Source of the DNA: Halobacillus sp. A1
GTDB taxonomy: Bacteria > Bacillota > Bacilli > Bacillales > Halobacillaceae
Reading direction: 5' to 3'
Assembly: GCF_024189295.1 (NCBI RefSeq)
Contig: NZ_JAIZEN010000019.1
Span: 1 to 54,004 of the forward strand
Length of the DNA stretch: 54,004 nucleotides
How positions within the stretch are numbered: the stretch's first letter is position 1; every line of letters begins with the position of its first letter. The position numbers and the translations under genes were made by a program. Of the stretch, positions 16,088 to 25,183 are shown in pieces. Below the pieces are notes generated by a model. That model had not been told where the DNA came from and did no database searches. It was given only the letters and a program-made list of their open reading frames with translations.

Positions 16088-17784
16088 AACCGATCATCGA
16101 ACTGAACGATGTTCACTTTAGATATCCAGGGACGAAAGAGCATGTGCTAAACGGCGCGACGCTTTCTATTGAACAGGGTGAATTTCTAGCCGTCATCGGT
16201 GGAAATGGCAGCGGGAAAACGACCCTTTGTAAAACATTCAACGGGCTGATCCCGAATTATTATACCGGAGATTTTTCCGGGAGCGTCATGGTCGGCGGAG
16301 CCGATGTATCGCAAGCTACAGTTTCTGAGATGAGTTTCCGTGTGGGGTACGTGTACCAGGATTATGAGAACCAGTTGATGAGACCGACTGTGCTCGATGA
16401 CGTCTCCTTCGCTCCTTTAAACTTCGGGGATCCGGACTTTATGGAAAAAGCACTTTGGGCTCTTGAGACATTGGGCATTGAACATTTGAAGGATCAAAGT
16501 ATTTGGCAGTTAAGCGGCGGGCAGAAGCATTTAGCCGCGATCGCCGGCGTACTCGCTTTAGATCCTCAAATACTGATTATTGATGAACCCGTCGCTCAGC
16601 TCGACCCGCACCATGCGAAGGAAATTTATAAACGGTTGAAAGTCCTTCAAGAGGACTACGGTAAAACGATCATCGTCATTGAACACCATACCGAATTCAT
16701 CGCAGATTTCTGTACTGACGTTTTGTTAGTCGATCAAGGACAAGTGTTATGGAAGCATCCCGTGCGCCAGGGACTTTTACAAATCGATGATTTATTAAAA
16801 AGAGACATCTTCCCGCCACAAGTCACGCAGGCTGCCCTGAATTGTGACCTGGCACTCGATGCCCATAACTTCCCGATCACGATAGAAGACGGCCAAACAT
16901 ATTTTAAAGGTCTTGATTTCATGAAAAGAGAGCGTGAATCAGAGAGCCATACTCAAGAAAAAGAAGCCATAGCTTCGCTTGAGGATCTCTCGTTCTCTGC
17001 AAAAACGCTGTCCAACGAAAGAAAAACCATTTTAAATAAAATATCCACGTCCTTTCATTCTGGGGAACGGATTGCCCTCGTCGGAACAAATGGTGCAGGG
17101 AAGACCTCTCTTATGAAGTGTTTGACCGGAATGAGCAAACCGACCTCAGGCGGCGGTTTTATCGGGGAGCACTCTTTTAAAAAGGGATCGCTAGAAGGAC
17201 TATCGAAAGAAGTTTCGTATATCTTTCAAAATCCCGAAGAAATGTTCATTCAGGATTCTATTAAAAATGATTTGACCTTCTTTTCGCACTCACGAGAGCA
17301 GGATGACTCCTCTTTTATAGAAAAATTAATCCAATCCTTTCGCTTAGAAGAAGTGCTTGAGAAAGACGGCCGGCTGCTAAGCGGAGGGCAGCAGCGACGG
17401 GCATCGATGGCGATCGGCTTAGCCACGAACCCCACGCTGCTTATGCTGGATGAACCAACAGCGAGCCTCGATGTGCAGAGCCGTAAAGAATTGATAGAAA
17501 TTTTGCAGGATATGGATTCCGTTGCCACCGTGTTGGTCGCTACCCACGATATGCAGCTGGTAGCCGAATGGGCGACACGCGTCATCGTCATGGACCAAGG
17601 CGAAGTGACGTTTGATGGAACGCCGCGGGAGATGTTCGAATATGGACACGTATGGAAAAGAGCAGGGCTCGTCCCGCCCCAGATCGTTCAGCTTTCTATT
17701 GAACTTGGCATGCGCCCGGCTGCTTTATCGGTGGACGAGTTTACAAGCCGGATCAAGGAGGGCATCCCTCATGGAGTTTGTTGA
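16084..17784 (+). CDS. ECF transporter fused double ATPase
   Basis: A 566-residue cytoplasmic protein with two ABC ATPase domains fused, as in the YkoD type. Domain 1 has Walker A GGNGSGKTT (about 39-47), signature LSGGQKH and Walker B ILIIDEP; domain 2 has Walker A GTNGAGKTS (about 334-342), LSGGQQRR and LLMLDEP. It powers uptake by the S and T membrane proteins encoded on each side. It overlaps both neighbours (4 and 14 bases), so the operon is tightly coupled. Confidence 0.95.
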   Translation: MKPIIELNDVHFRYPGTKEHVLNGATLSIEQGEFLAVIGGNGSGKTTLCKTFNGLIPNYYTGDFSGSVMVGGADVSQATVSEMSFRVGYVYQDYENQLMRPTVLDDVSFAPLNFGDPDFMEKALWALETLGIEHLKDQSIWQLSGGQKHLAAIAGVLALDPQILIIDEPVAQLDPHHAKEIYKRLKVLQEDYGKTIIVIEHHTEFIADFCTDVLLVDQGQVLWKHPVRQGLLQIDDLLKRDIFPPQVTQAALNCDLALDAHNFPITIEDGQTYFKGLDFMKRERESESHTQEKEAIASLEDLSFSAKTLSNERKTILNKISTSFHSGERIALVGTNGAGKTSLMKCLTGMSKPTSGGGFIGEHSFKKGSLEGLSKEVSYIFQNPEEMFIQDSIKNDLTFFSHSREQDDSSFIEKLIQSFRLEEVLEKDGRLLSGGQQRRASMAIGLATNPTLLMLDEPTASLDVQSRKELIEILQDMDSVATVLVATHDMQLVAEWATRVIVMDQGEVTFDGTPREMFEYGHVWKRAGLVPPQIVQLSIELGMRPAALSVDEFTSRIKEGIPHGVC

Positions 17785-18595
17785 ACGTTTTAAAAAGTCT
17801 TTTAATATTGAATGGGTGAAACTTGAGCTCTTAAAAACAGCTTACGGAAAAAAAGAAACGTACATGGGACAGTTAGATCCGAGAGTCATCATGATCTGGT
17901 ACTTGATCGTCAGCCTGCTGCCCTGGTTCACCTTCAACTTCGTCATTTTAATCGGTCTTGCCATCTACACGTCGGTCCTTGCTTTAATTACAAGAGTCAG
18001 CCCGCTGATCATCTTTTTACTAGCGATCGGTGTGATCGGGGAATTAGGCTATATCTTTCTCGTCGTCTTTTTCATGGGAGGAGATTTTGAAGCTTATGCT
18101 TCCTTAATCACCCTCACTCTGAAAATCATTATTATGTCGATTGCGAGTATTGCCGCTTTCGCCAGCATGGATCCTGAGAAGCTCAGTGATGCCTTGTTGA
18201 GCTTCGGCGTACCTGCTCAGTTCAGCTTCGCTGTTTCCTACGGGTACCGCATGCTGCCGATTTTGATGGATGAGTACCAGCAGATCATCCAGTCTTTCCG
18301 ACTAAGAGGAAAAGCACCTGAGAAAGCCGGATTTTTAAAATGGAAGTTAGTTTATTATTACGTCGTCATCGTCATTAAAGCGTTCTACCCGATGATGTTG
18401 AATACCGCAAAACGTACGAGAACCACCGTAGAAGCACTGGAAGTACGAGGATTTTCTTACTCCCTTCATAGTGAAGAAGCGAAAAAGCAGAAATTATCCC
18501 ACTTGAAAATTAAAGGGAAAGAATACCAATTCATAGCGTCCAGCTGTGTTATCCTAACGATTATCCATGTCGCAGGACATTTGTATTATATTTAA
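17771..18595 (+). CDS. ECF transporter transmembrane T component (EcfT)
   Basis: A 274-residue membrane protein with about five segments and the EcfT coupling region: SFRLRGKAPEK and ANT/AKRTRTTVEALEVRGFSY, which carry the Ala-Arg motifs that dock onto the ATPases. The open frame extends to 17612, but AAGGAGG lies 9 bases before the ATG at 17771, and sequence from there starts like the family. It overlaps the ATPase gene by 14 bases and precedes the PHP gene by 16 bases. Confidence 0.9.
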   Translation: MEFVERFKKSFNIEWVKLELLKTAYGKKETYMGQLDPRVIMIWYLIVSLLPWFTFNFVILIGLAIYTSVLALITRVSPLIIFLLAIGVIGELGYIFLVVFFMGGDFEAYASLITLTLKIIIMSIASIAAFASMDPEKLSDALLSFGVPAQFSFAVSYGYRMLPILMDEYQQIIQSFRLRGKAPEKAGFLKWKLVYYYVVIVIKAFYPMMLNTAKRTRTTVEALEVRGFSYSLHSEEAKKQKLSHLKIKGKEYQFIASSCVILTIIHVAGHLYYI

Positions 18596-18611
18596 AACAG
18601 GAGATGACTAC

Positions 18612-19367
18612 ATGAAAATCGATTTTCACACCCACGCCAATCTATCGAAAGCACTCGCAGTAACACCAGAAGAATTCCGCAGCAAAATGAAAGAAGCGAA
18701 AGAAAGCGGGCTGGACGCTCTGGCACTCACGGAGCATTTTAACGCACCGAATTTCATTGAAATTTATGAGATGCTGGATACCCACTTCCCATATCAACAT
18801 AACTACTACGACGTAGACGGCGTCAAAGTCTTTCCAGGAATCGAAATCGACGTCTATGAAACCGGCCATTTCCTCGTCGTTGCCGAACGAGAAACGATTA
18901 AAGGCATCAGTCATCAATTAAGAGAACATACGGAAGAAAATAACTTCATCAAAGTCAACGATCTGAACGAACTTCTCAAAGGATTGAACGTTTTAAAGAT
19001 CGGCGCACACCCTTATAGAGAATCCACACCATGGGTCCACCATAACGAAGAAACACTGGCCAGCTTTGATGCGTTCGATATTAACGGAAAAGACTTATAC
19101 AAATACGGAACAGAAATGAAAGAGAAAGTCGATGCGCTCGCAGCAAAGTATGACATTTCAGCTGTCGCAGGCAGTGACACCCACCAGTTCTTTCAGTACG
19201 GTGCCGTCGTCAATCACTTCCCTGAGTGTCAAACGATTGAAGAACTTCGTAACGTTATCAAAAACAAAGATTACGAGGTTCAGCTGTCTCCGGCACTGCG
19301 TTTGAAAGTGAGAGCAGCGAAGTTTGTGAAGAAGATTCTTAAAGAGAAGGATTTTGTAACGATATAG
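18612..19367 (+). CDS. PHP-domain metallohydrolase
   Basis: A 251-residue soluble enzyme of the polymerase-and-histidinol-phosphatase (PHP) family. Metal ligands visible are H6-x-H8 (MKIDFHTHANL), the TEHFN histidine, GIEID, the GAHPYRE histidine and the closing GSDTH. PHP enzymes usually hydrolyse phosphate esters with two or three metal ions. As the last gene of the ECF operon it may act on the imported compound or its phosphorylated form; this is inferred from position. The frame begins earlier (18567), but ACAGGAG supports 18612. Confidence 0.88.
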   Translation: MKIDFHTHANLSKALAVTPEEFRSKMKEAKESGLDALALTEHFNAPNFIEIYEMLDTHFPYQHNYYDVDGVKVFPGIEIDVYETGHFLVVAERETIKGISHQLREHTEENNFIKVNDLNELLKGLNVLKIGAHPYRESTPWVHHNEETLASFDAFDINGKDLYKYGTEMKEKVDALAAKYDISAVAGSDTHQFFQYGAVVNHFPECQTIEELRNVIKNKDYEVQLSPALRLKVRAAKFVKKILKEKDFVTI

Positions 19368-19374
19368 GATGGGA

Positions 19375-19407
19375 ATACGCTGACTGGATGGGCGTAGTGT
19401 TTTTTTC
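19375..19407 (+). terminator. Terminator after the ECF-PHP operon
   Basis: ATACGC and GCGTAGT form a short stem, followed by GTTTTTTT. A stronger stem follows at 19433-19473. Confidence 0.6.
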
Positions 19408-19432
19408 CGATTCTATGTATTAATAATTATAA

Positions 19433-19473
19433 AAAATCGCCTGGCCCCTGATCATCAGGAGCTAGGCGATTTT
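19433..19473. terminator. Strong bidirectional terminator
   Basis: AAAATCGCCT and AGGCGATTTT with an inner CCTGA-TCA-TCAGG stem and a following TTGTT. Almost the same outer arms occur in the terminator at 23432-23471. Confidence 0.8.
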
Positions 19474-19558
19474 GTTAAACGAGTCTAAACCAGCCAACAA
19501 ACCAATTAGCGTCACGCCACACTTTAGCCCTCTAAGGTAGCGTGGCTAGCCCCACATT

Positions 19559-20428
19559 TTATTTCTTTTCTCTTAAAAACTCTCGCATATAACGATTGAC
19601 CGTTTCCGGCTGTTCATGATGCGGGGCGTGGCTTACCCCTTCCATACGATGAATCGTAAGGTCACGCACGTAATCTTCCACTCCGTCCAAATTACTGTTT
19701 TCAAAAGCTGGATCCGCATCGCCCCAAATGATCAACGTCGGCGACTCGAACATTTGATAAGGCAGATCGAGCGGCTGTTGAACGTGCTTTTCGAACGGAT
19801 AGAAGGAAATCGCACGATAATAATGAAGCATCGATTTCATCGCATCCGGCTGCATCCACGCTTCGACGTACTTCTGCTCCTCCGCTTCAGTCAAGTATCC
19901 TTTTTCCTTTCCAGGTTCCGTCATCATCTTTCTCAACCGCTCTGCATCATTTTCCAACAGCTTTTCATGAGCGTCAGACCGCTGGAAAAACCCCATATAG
20001 CTGCTCGCTTCCCGCTGCCCGGGATTCTCTTTTAGTTCACGCCTGAATGTATACGGATGAGGCGCATCAAACATGATCAGCTGCTTCACATAGTCAGGCT
20101 CCGTATATGCAAGCGTCCATGCAATGGCACCGCCCCAGTCGTGGGCGACTAAAATACAGTCCTTCTCCCCAAAAGCTTCAATCAGCTGCTTCACGTCCTC
20201 GACCAGAATCGACATCTTATAGGAAGACACTTCTTCCGGCTTATCGGAAAGGTTATACCCTCTCATATCAACAGCGACGACACGATAATCCTTTGAGAAT
20301 TCTTCCATTTGGTGATGCCAGTTGTACCAGAAATAAGGGAACCCATGGAGAAACAGCATCAGTTCGCCTTCTCCTTCTGTGACGTAATGAAGATTGACGT
20401 CATTGACCTTCACATAACCCTCTTGCAT
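19559..20428 (-). CDS. Alpha/beta hydrolase, epoxide hydrolase/dehalogenase type
   Basis: A 289-residue soluble enzyme. The oxyanion motif H-G-F-P (MLFLHGFPYFWYNW), the nucleophile elbow VAHDWGGAIAW with a catalytic Asp rather than Ser, and the late histidine EGVSHAPHHEQP place it among epoxide hydrolases and haloalkane dehalogenases. A Tyr-rich cap (MLHYYRAISFYPF) favours epoxide hydrolase. AAAGGTGG lies 8 bases before the ATG at 20428; an earlier start at 20467 is unsupported. It is a single-gene unit facing the ECF operon's terminators. Confidence 0.88.
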   Translation of the reverse strand: MQEGYVKVNDVNLHYVTEGEGELMLFLHGFPYFWYNWHHQMEEFSKDYRVVAVDMRGYNLSDKPEEVSSYKMSILVEDVKQLIEAFGEKDCILVAHDWGGAIAWTLAYTEPDYVKQLIMFDAPHPYTFRRELKENPGQREASSYMGFFQRSDAHEKLLENDAERLRKMMTEPGKEKGYLTEAEEQKYVEAWMQPDAMKSMLHYYRAISFYPFEKHVQQPLDLPYQMFESPTLIIWGDADPAFENSNLDGVEDYVRDLTIHRMEGVSHAPHHEQPETVNRYMREFLREKK

Positions 20429-20579
20429 AGTCCATACCACCTTTCCTATTAATACTCTTAATATCAAGCCACTTTACTCCTCTCCACAAAAAAGGGCAAT
20501 TACAAAGTATCATTTTTTGGATAATTAGGGAAAATAACCTAACAAAAGCAATGCTCCTAGAATGGCCAAATAAAAAAAA

Positions 20580-20620
20580 GGTGCATCATGAGCTGAGTAA
20601 TTACTCGCTCGTGATGCACC
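20580..20620 (-). terminator. Terminator after the flippase-CapA operon
   Basis: GGTGCATCA-T-GAGC and GCTC-G-TGATGCACC form a 14-bp stem with an AT-rich inner stem. On the minus strand T8 follows. It is 7 bases after the capA-like stop. Confidence 0.92.
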
Positions 20621-20626
20621 ATAACA

Positions 20627-21769
20627 TTATCGTCTTCCATATTTCTCTCTAGCGATGATTTCCATCGCATGCTTTGTCGCGTAATAATAAGCTTCATTAC
20701 GGAGTAGATGGACGGAAAGTAATGTCTTATCTGGTTTCTTTCTTCTTTTGAGTAGAAAACCTAATCCTCTTTTAACGGATGATTTGAGACTTCCATCATA
20801 AGTAAATGGCACCAGGGAATAAATCAGATTCTTTTTTATCGTTTTATTGTAAATCTGTAATGACATTTCTTCATGCAGCTTTTCATAACCATCACCTAAT
20901 TTAGAGTTCAGTTCCTCTAAATTGACTTGTTTTTCTTTAGGAGACAGCTGCACGTGACCATCTTCCTTATGATGAAATACAGGTTCAAAGCTCACCTTCT
21001 CATTTTTATCGAATTTCAGCATGACGGAATAAGAACGATCTTCTTTCGACCGATAGTTTTTTGAGTCAAAATAAAAGTTTCCTAAACTATAAAAAATTAA
21101 GGAATCATTGTAATGCTCGTACCCTTGTGGGACGTGGGGATGAGATCCCACAATCACATCTGCTCCTAAATCACAAAAATGTTTATAACGGTTGCGCCAT
21201 TCTTTTTGTGGGATACTATAATTTTCCAAACCAGCATGGGATAAAACAATAACAAAATCACATTCCTCGTTTAATATAGTAATCTGCCTGTCTATTTCTT
21301 TATGATTAATCCATGCATAGCCGGGCTGGTCATCATCTGAATAATAGTCTTTCACCCCAAACTGCGCTTCACTAGCATTAATGAATCCAAAAGTAAGGTC
21401 ATTCACTGTCTTTATGACAGGTTTGTAAGCTTCATCAAAGGTAAGCCCAGCACCAATGGTATCTAATTTAAGAGACCTAGCTTCATCTATGGTTGCCTTT
21501 AAAGCTTCTGATCCATAGTCCATAATATGGTTATTAGCCAGGCACATCATATTAATCCCTTGTTGCTTTATGCCCTCGATTGTCCCCTTGCGCTGGAAAT
21601 GGTGAGGACCGGATTTAGGGATGGGGCTGCCGTGTTTCTCAATAGGTGCTTCAAAATTACAAACCGAATAATCTGCAGCAGAGATCACATCAGCTAGTCC
21701 CTCTGAGCATATCAAACCGTCATTATGTTCATAATTCACAATATCGCCGCTTACAAACATCTTTACCAT
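20627..21769 (-). CDS. CapA-family protein (capsule/poly-gamma-glutamate type)
   Basis: A 380-residue member of the CapA metallophosphatase-like family (PGA_cap). Motifs visible are FVSGDIVN, CNFEAPIEKHGSP, MMCLANNHIMDYG, FVIVLSHAG and VIVGSHPHVPQGYE. CapA family members help make or attach secreted polyglutamate or polysaccharide. Unlike many, it has no N-terminal membrane anchor, so it may act inside the cell. AAAGGAGG is 10 bases before the ATG at 21769; the ATG at 21778 is only 1 base away. It is 16 bases after the flippase gene, indicating one operon. Confidence 0.88.
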   Translation of the reverse strand: MVKMFVSGDIVNYEHNDGLICSEGLADVISAADYSVCNFEAPIEKHGSPIPKSGPHHFQRKGTIEGIKQQGINMMCLANNHIMDYGSEALKATIDEARSLKLDTIGAGLTFDEAYKPVIKTVNDLTFGFINASEAQFGVKDYYSDDDQPGYAWINHKEIDRQITILNEECDFVIVLSHAGLENYSIPQKEWRNRYKHFCDLGADVIVGSHPHVPQGYEHYNDSLIFYSLGNFYFDSKNYRSKEDRSYSVMLKFDKNEKVSFEPVFHHKEDGHVQLSPKEKQVNLEELNSKLGDGYEKLHEEMSLQIYNKTIKKNLIYSLVPFTYDGSLKSSVKRGLGFLLKRRKKPDKTLLSVHLLRNEAYYYATKHAMEIIAREKYGRR

Positions 21770-21785
21770 ATTGTTCATCCCTCCT

Positions 21786-23066
21786 TTAGTCGAATCTCTT
21801 CGTCATTCTTAAAGTAAGCAGAATTAAAATAATGTTCAGTACAGCACCGGAAATTCCGAATAATGCTACAGCGACTACATCGCTTGAGAATACATAATAT
21901 CCAACAGCCAACAGCCCCATTCTTATGACTAGATTGAAAATAGTAAACCTCAAGTGAAAGGCTTGTGCTCCCATGACAGGCAGTGATTTCACACTTGGCT
22001 GATTAATGAACATAAAGAACATCCATAGAGCTATCCACCTGGCATATTCCCCTGCCGTCACCCAGTCTGCACCGAATACGAAGCTGAACAGCCAGGGACC
22101 AAATAAAATGACAATTAAATAGGGAAGAAAACCAACGGCAGCTAAAGCAAGCGTTGCTTTTTTCACCAAGTGCGTAATGCTCTCGCCTTTATGAGCAGCT
22201 TCCGTGATACGTGGATAAAAAACATCCCCTACCGATTTACCGATCAGCTGGGACGGCATAGCTAACACCGTCTTACATATAGAATAAAATCCCGCCGCAG
22301 CAGGGCCAAACAAACTGGTTAATAGAATAATAGGAAGGTTCTGAGAAATAGCATTGATAAATACCTGCGGAGCTCTAAACATCGGAAAGTCATTGTGACG
22401 CTTCGCAAGCTCTTTAAGAGATACGGGTTTGTCATCTTCTTCACTAGAACTCTTATAACTGGACTTCCTTGCAAACAAAATCATGAACAACGCTTTGACT
22501 CCATTATTCAAAGATGAAAGTACAATGAGCACAGGGGCCACTGGATAAAAGAAACCAATCCCTGCTTTACTTCCATTTAGTAGAATAGCTTGAAAAAAGG
22601 TGGCATTGGCATTAACAGCAAATTGGTTCGTACGTATAAACCACTGCTCAGAAACTTGCAGAAGACCTGCAAATATAATAACGATAGGAATTAAGAACAA
22701 GTATGGCGCTATGCTTTCCATATTGAAAATATTAACAATCGGCTGATGCAGAAAAAGCAAAATAAGGCCTACAATAACCGCTACGGCTGTCGTAATATAC
22801 AATGAAAGCCGGATGAGTCCTTTTGCGTCCTTATCACTCTTAGGAAGCACAATGGCAATAGGGTACGCAAAAGCTGCGACAGGACCAATAATAGCAACAA
22901 TAGCCATAAATGTGCCCATTAGACCATAAGCTTCCGGTCCATATAAACGAGTAATGACGGGCTGCAGCAGAATATTAACGAGCTGAGCAGCAGCTGTCCC
23001 CGTTGCCATGATCATTACGTTCCGGACAAACGGGGTCTTTAATAATTTTTTTAATTTATTAACCAT
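21786..23066 (-). CDS. Polysaccharide/oligosaccharide flippase (Wzx/MOP superfamily)
   Basis: A 426-residue protein with about 12 membrane segments and the MOP-type start NVMIMATGTAAAQLVNILLQ, followed by PVITRLYGPEAYGLMGTFMA. Wzx flippases move lipid-linked sugar units across the membrane. AAGGAG precedes the ATG by about 10 bases. It is the first gene of a two-gene operon with the CapA-like gene. No glycosyltransferases are next to it, so the glycan must be made elsewhere. Long plus-strand gap follows upstream. Confidence 0.9.
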   Translation of the reverse strand: MVNKLKKLLKTPFVRNVMIMATGTAAAQLVNILLQPVITRLYGPEAYGLMGTFMAIVAIIGPVAAFAYPIAIVLPKSDKDAKGLIRLSLYITTAVAVIVGLILLFLHQPIVNIFNMESIAPYLFLIPIVIIFAGLLQVSEQWFIRTNQFAVNANATFFQAILLNGSKAGIGFFYPVAPVLIVLSSLNNGVKALFMILFARKSSYKSSSEEDDKPVSLKELAKRHNDFPMFRAPQVFINAISQNLPIILLTSLFGPAAAGFYSICKTVLAMPSQLIGKSVGDVFYPRITEAAHKGESITHLVKKATLALAAVGFLPYLIVILFGPWLFSFVFGADWVTAGEYARWIALWMFFMFINQPSVKSLPVMGAQAFHLRFTIFNLVIRMGLLAVGYYVFSSDVVAVALFGISGAVLNIILILLTLRMTKRFD

Positions 23067-23327
23067 TTATTTCAAACTCCTTAACCTAGTTACCTTATTC
23101 TTACTTCATTGACTACGTTATTTTAACTGTGCCCTTTCTCTTCTGTTTGTCTGATTTTATTACGTATTTAATAGTTGGGTATCGACTCATTCACTAGAAA
23201 CTCTTGTTATTCAGCAGTAATTAAGTGATTAAGTAATCAAACTATCAAATTGAGTATGGTGTAACTTACACTTTTTGGACAACAATAGAACAGATTGATT
23301 ATATCAGATATCCTTTCAATCAAAAAG

Positions 23328-23429
23328 GTGAAAACCTACACAAATAGACAGCTTGAGAACACAGCATCTTTGATGGGCGTCATGTTCTTATATTTAATGG
23401 ATTATGGTAATCTTCCACAAGAACTATAA
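23328..23429 (+). CDS. Possible 33-residue peptide before a strong terminator
   Basis: From a GTG, 33 residues: MKTYTNRQLENTASLMGVMF then LYLMDYGNLPQEL. The AAAAAGG site touches the GTG, which weakens it. A plausible promoter (TTGGAC, 18 bases, TTATAT) lies upstream and a strong terminator directly downstream. It may be a small protein or a small RNA. The remaining 23067-23327 shows no gene. Confidence 0.25.
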   Translation: MKTYTNRQLENTASLMGVMFLYLMDYGNLPQEL

Positions 23430-23431
23430 AT

Positions 23432-23474
23432 AAATCGCCTGACCCTGTTTACTGCAGCAGTCAGGCGATTTTGT
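23432..23474 (+). terminator. Intrinsic terminator
   Basis: AAATCGCCTGAC and GTCAGGCGATTT form a perfect 12-bp stem, followed by TTGTTT. Confidence 0.85.
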
Positions 23475-23573
23475 TTGCATGATTTTGATAAGCACCATCA
23501 TTAGTCACCAAATCCTATAAAAGATATAATGGATAGAACCTATTAGATTAAACTAACCTATGGTAAAGGTGTG

Positions 23574-23765
23574 ATGAGATTGAGTGATAAGAAAATTATG
23601 TTCGTTTTTGGATGGACCTATATCGTTTCTACGCTATTATATTTCTTACTTTATTCCGGAAAATATACACAAGATGAAATGATTTCGGGTGTGGTTTTTG
23701 CTGTATTAGCTGCTCCTATTTATTTCGTATGTGTCTTCTTATATTACAAAAATCAAAGCCATTAA
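23574..23765 (+). CDS. Small two-segment membrane protein
   Basis: About 63 residues with two membrane segments (KIMFVFGWTYIVSTLLYFLL and SGVVFAVLAAPIYFVCVFLY) joined by a short polar loop. Start choices are GTG 23571, ATG 23574 and TTG 23580; AAAGGTG is best spaced for the TTG. No family recognised. Likely expressed with the next small gene (23858). Confidence 0.55.
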   Translation: MRLSDKKIMFVFGWTYIVSTLLYFLLYSGKYTQDEMISGVVFAVLAAPIYFVCVFLYYKNQSH

Positions 23766-23857
23766 ACATGGCGTTATTGTAATACTGCAGGAGGAAGTAA
23801 TCTGAACAATTACTGTGTATTTTACGTAAGAATTTTTCTCAGCCTGGAGGTGGAGTT

Positions 23858-24097
23858 GTGAAAAGTAAGGATTGGATGAGTGTAGTTAAAAATATTGAGT
23901 TATTAACTTTGATTATAGGCGGAGCCTACTTTATGTTAGTGGCTTTAACAGAGTTGAATTTTTCAACGACCATAACGCCACTATTATTTATGTTGATGTT
24001 ATTACGCGGAGTTCAATCTTACTTAGATGGCAAAAAAATATTTGGCGGGATTGTATGCAGTGTGGGTGTGCTTTTTATAATTTTAGGGGTGTTATAG
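23858..24097 (+). CDS. Small membrane protein, GTG start
   Basis: A 79-residue protein with three hydrophobic segments (about 14-32, 38-50, 60-78). GGAGGTGGAG precedes the GTG. The polar loop RGVQSYLDGKKIFGG is the only charged part. No family recognised. Part of a run of small membrane genes. Confidence 0.6.
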   Translation: MKSKDWMSVVKNIELLTLIIGGAYFMLVALTELNFSTTITPLLFMLMLLRGVQSYLDGKKIFGGIVCSVGVLFIILGVL

Positions 24098-24145
24098 AAA
24101 AAAGGAAAGCAGAGGAAGGATTGCCCACGCTATATTTCGATTATA

Positions 24146-24213
24146 GGCACCTTTTACTATTCATAAGAATGGACTTGCTATAGTCTCACTGATCTACAAG
24201 TAAAAAAGGTGCC
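24146..24213. repeat. Inverted repeat with 12-bp arms
   Basis: GGCACCTTTTAC (24146-24157) and GTAAAAAAGGTGCC (24200-24213) are inverted copies apart from two extra A bases, over a 42-base spacer. It could be a weak terminator after the gene ending at 24097 or the end of a small lost element. Confidence 0.5.
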
Positions 24214-24286
24214 ATAACCACATATTGGACATTTGCCCCCTATATAGGAAAAGTTGTCTTAAAGAATTTCTTAAACTATGCCTCCC

Positions 24287-24736
24287 TTAGTTGTAGTGCT
24301 CCGGTAGAGACTTTCGATAAGAATTTTTTGTCACATAAGTACCAGCAATAAAGTCGTGAATAGAGCGTTTGTCATCTCTTAAACCTATCATAAAGGCACT
24401 TATAATAATCCCTATACCTAATGTAAGAACATAAACAACAGAAGAAACAATTGCTCTTAAAAACATTGTTTTAAAGTCTACTTCTCCTCCGCCTTTCTTA
24501 ACGATACGGTTCCCAAGAGCCTTCTTACCTATTGTGTAACCATTCCATATTAAAGGAAGAAATAAGCTGTATAAGAATCCAGTAAAATCAATAACTTTAA
24601 AATCTGATGTATCGGTAAAAAATAAGAACTCTCCGTACAAAGGAATGGATATAAAACCGATTACTAATGAAAAAATCAATATATCTATAACTCTAGCACC
24701 TAGTCTAGGCCAAAATCCAGCTGGATTATCAGGTAT
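24287..24736 (-). CDS. RDD family membrane protein, apparent ATA start
   Basis: A 149-residue RDD protein. Reading from ATA at 24736 gives the typical start PDNPAGFWPRLGARVIDILI with the conserved R and D of the first helix; starting at the only canonical codon (TTG 24679) would remove them. AAGAGGGGGGG precedes the ATA by about 6 bases, and an in-frame TAA is at 24755. The rest matches the family: WNGYTIGKKALGNRIVKKGG and DDKRSIHDFIAGTYV. It is a paralogue of the RDD gene at 6576-7010. Confidence 0.75.
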   Translation of the reverse strand: MPDNPAGFWPRLGARVIDILIFSLVIGFISIPLYGEFLFFTDTSDFKVIDFTGFLYSLFLPLIWNGYTIGKKALGNRIVKKGGGEVDFKTMFLRAIVSSVVYVLTLGIGIIISAFMIGLRDDKRSIHDFIAGTYVTKNSYRKSLPEHYN

Positions 24737-24754
24737 GATAACCCCCCCTCTTAT

Positions 24755-24871
24755 TTATATCTTCTTCAATAAGATTACTTTTCTTGTTTCGCATTTCCGA
24801 ATTTCCAAACCAATAATAATAGAGAAAAAGTTACTGTCAAAGGAAATAAAATATTCGTCTTCAACTCTCAT
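24755..24871 (-). pseudogene. Short fragment upstream of the RDD gene
   Basis: A 38-residue frame, MRVEDEYFISFDSNFFSIII then GLEIRKCETRKVILLKKI, lies in the same frame as the RDD gene and 18 bases upstream. The frame continues upstream without a start (DIEFQELKIKE). It looks like the end of a lost gene; no family recognised. Confidence 0.3.
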
Positions 24872-24931
24872 TTCTTTAATTTTAAGCTCTTGAAACTCGA
24901 TATCGAAACAGCAACCTCTTTCCCTTCATAA

Positions 24932-25183
24932 TTACGGAGTATTCCAGAAAAATGTAGTAACTATTAATGAAATCATTATGGTCACTATGAGGATCAATCC
25001 ATTGCCAATGAATCCGACCTTTCTGTAAGTTCCTTTTTCAGAGAATATGGCGAATACCACTCCTACTAAAGAAATAACCACTCCCGCAAAAAGATAAGCG
25101 TCATTACCTGACAGCATCGTTATGTATGCGGCTAAGCTTGCTAAAAATAACAGAGTAGAAATTATTCCTAACTTCCTTCTCAC
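24932..25183 (-). CDS. Small three-segment membrane protein
   Basis: An 83-residue protein: MRRKLGIISTLLFLASLAAY, then two more membrane segments. GAGGAGGGAG lies 6 bases before the GTG at 25183, which decides the start over the longer frame to 25291. A basic EKGTYRKVG loop separates segments 2 and 3. No family recognised. Confidence 0.6.
   Translation of the reverse strand: MRRKLGIISTLLFLASLAAYITMLSGNDAYLFAGVVISLVGVVFAIFSEKGTYRKVGFIGNGLILIVTIMISLIVTTFFWNTP

Noticed and set aside
17612-17770. N-terminal extension of the EcfT frame
   Set aside because: It overlaps the ATPase gene by about 170 bases; AAGGAGG before 17771 and family length support the shorter protein.
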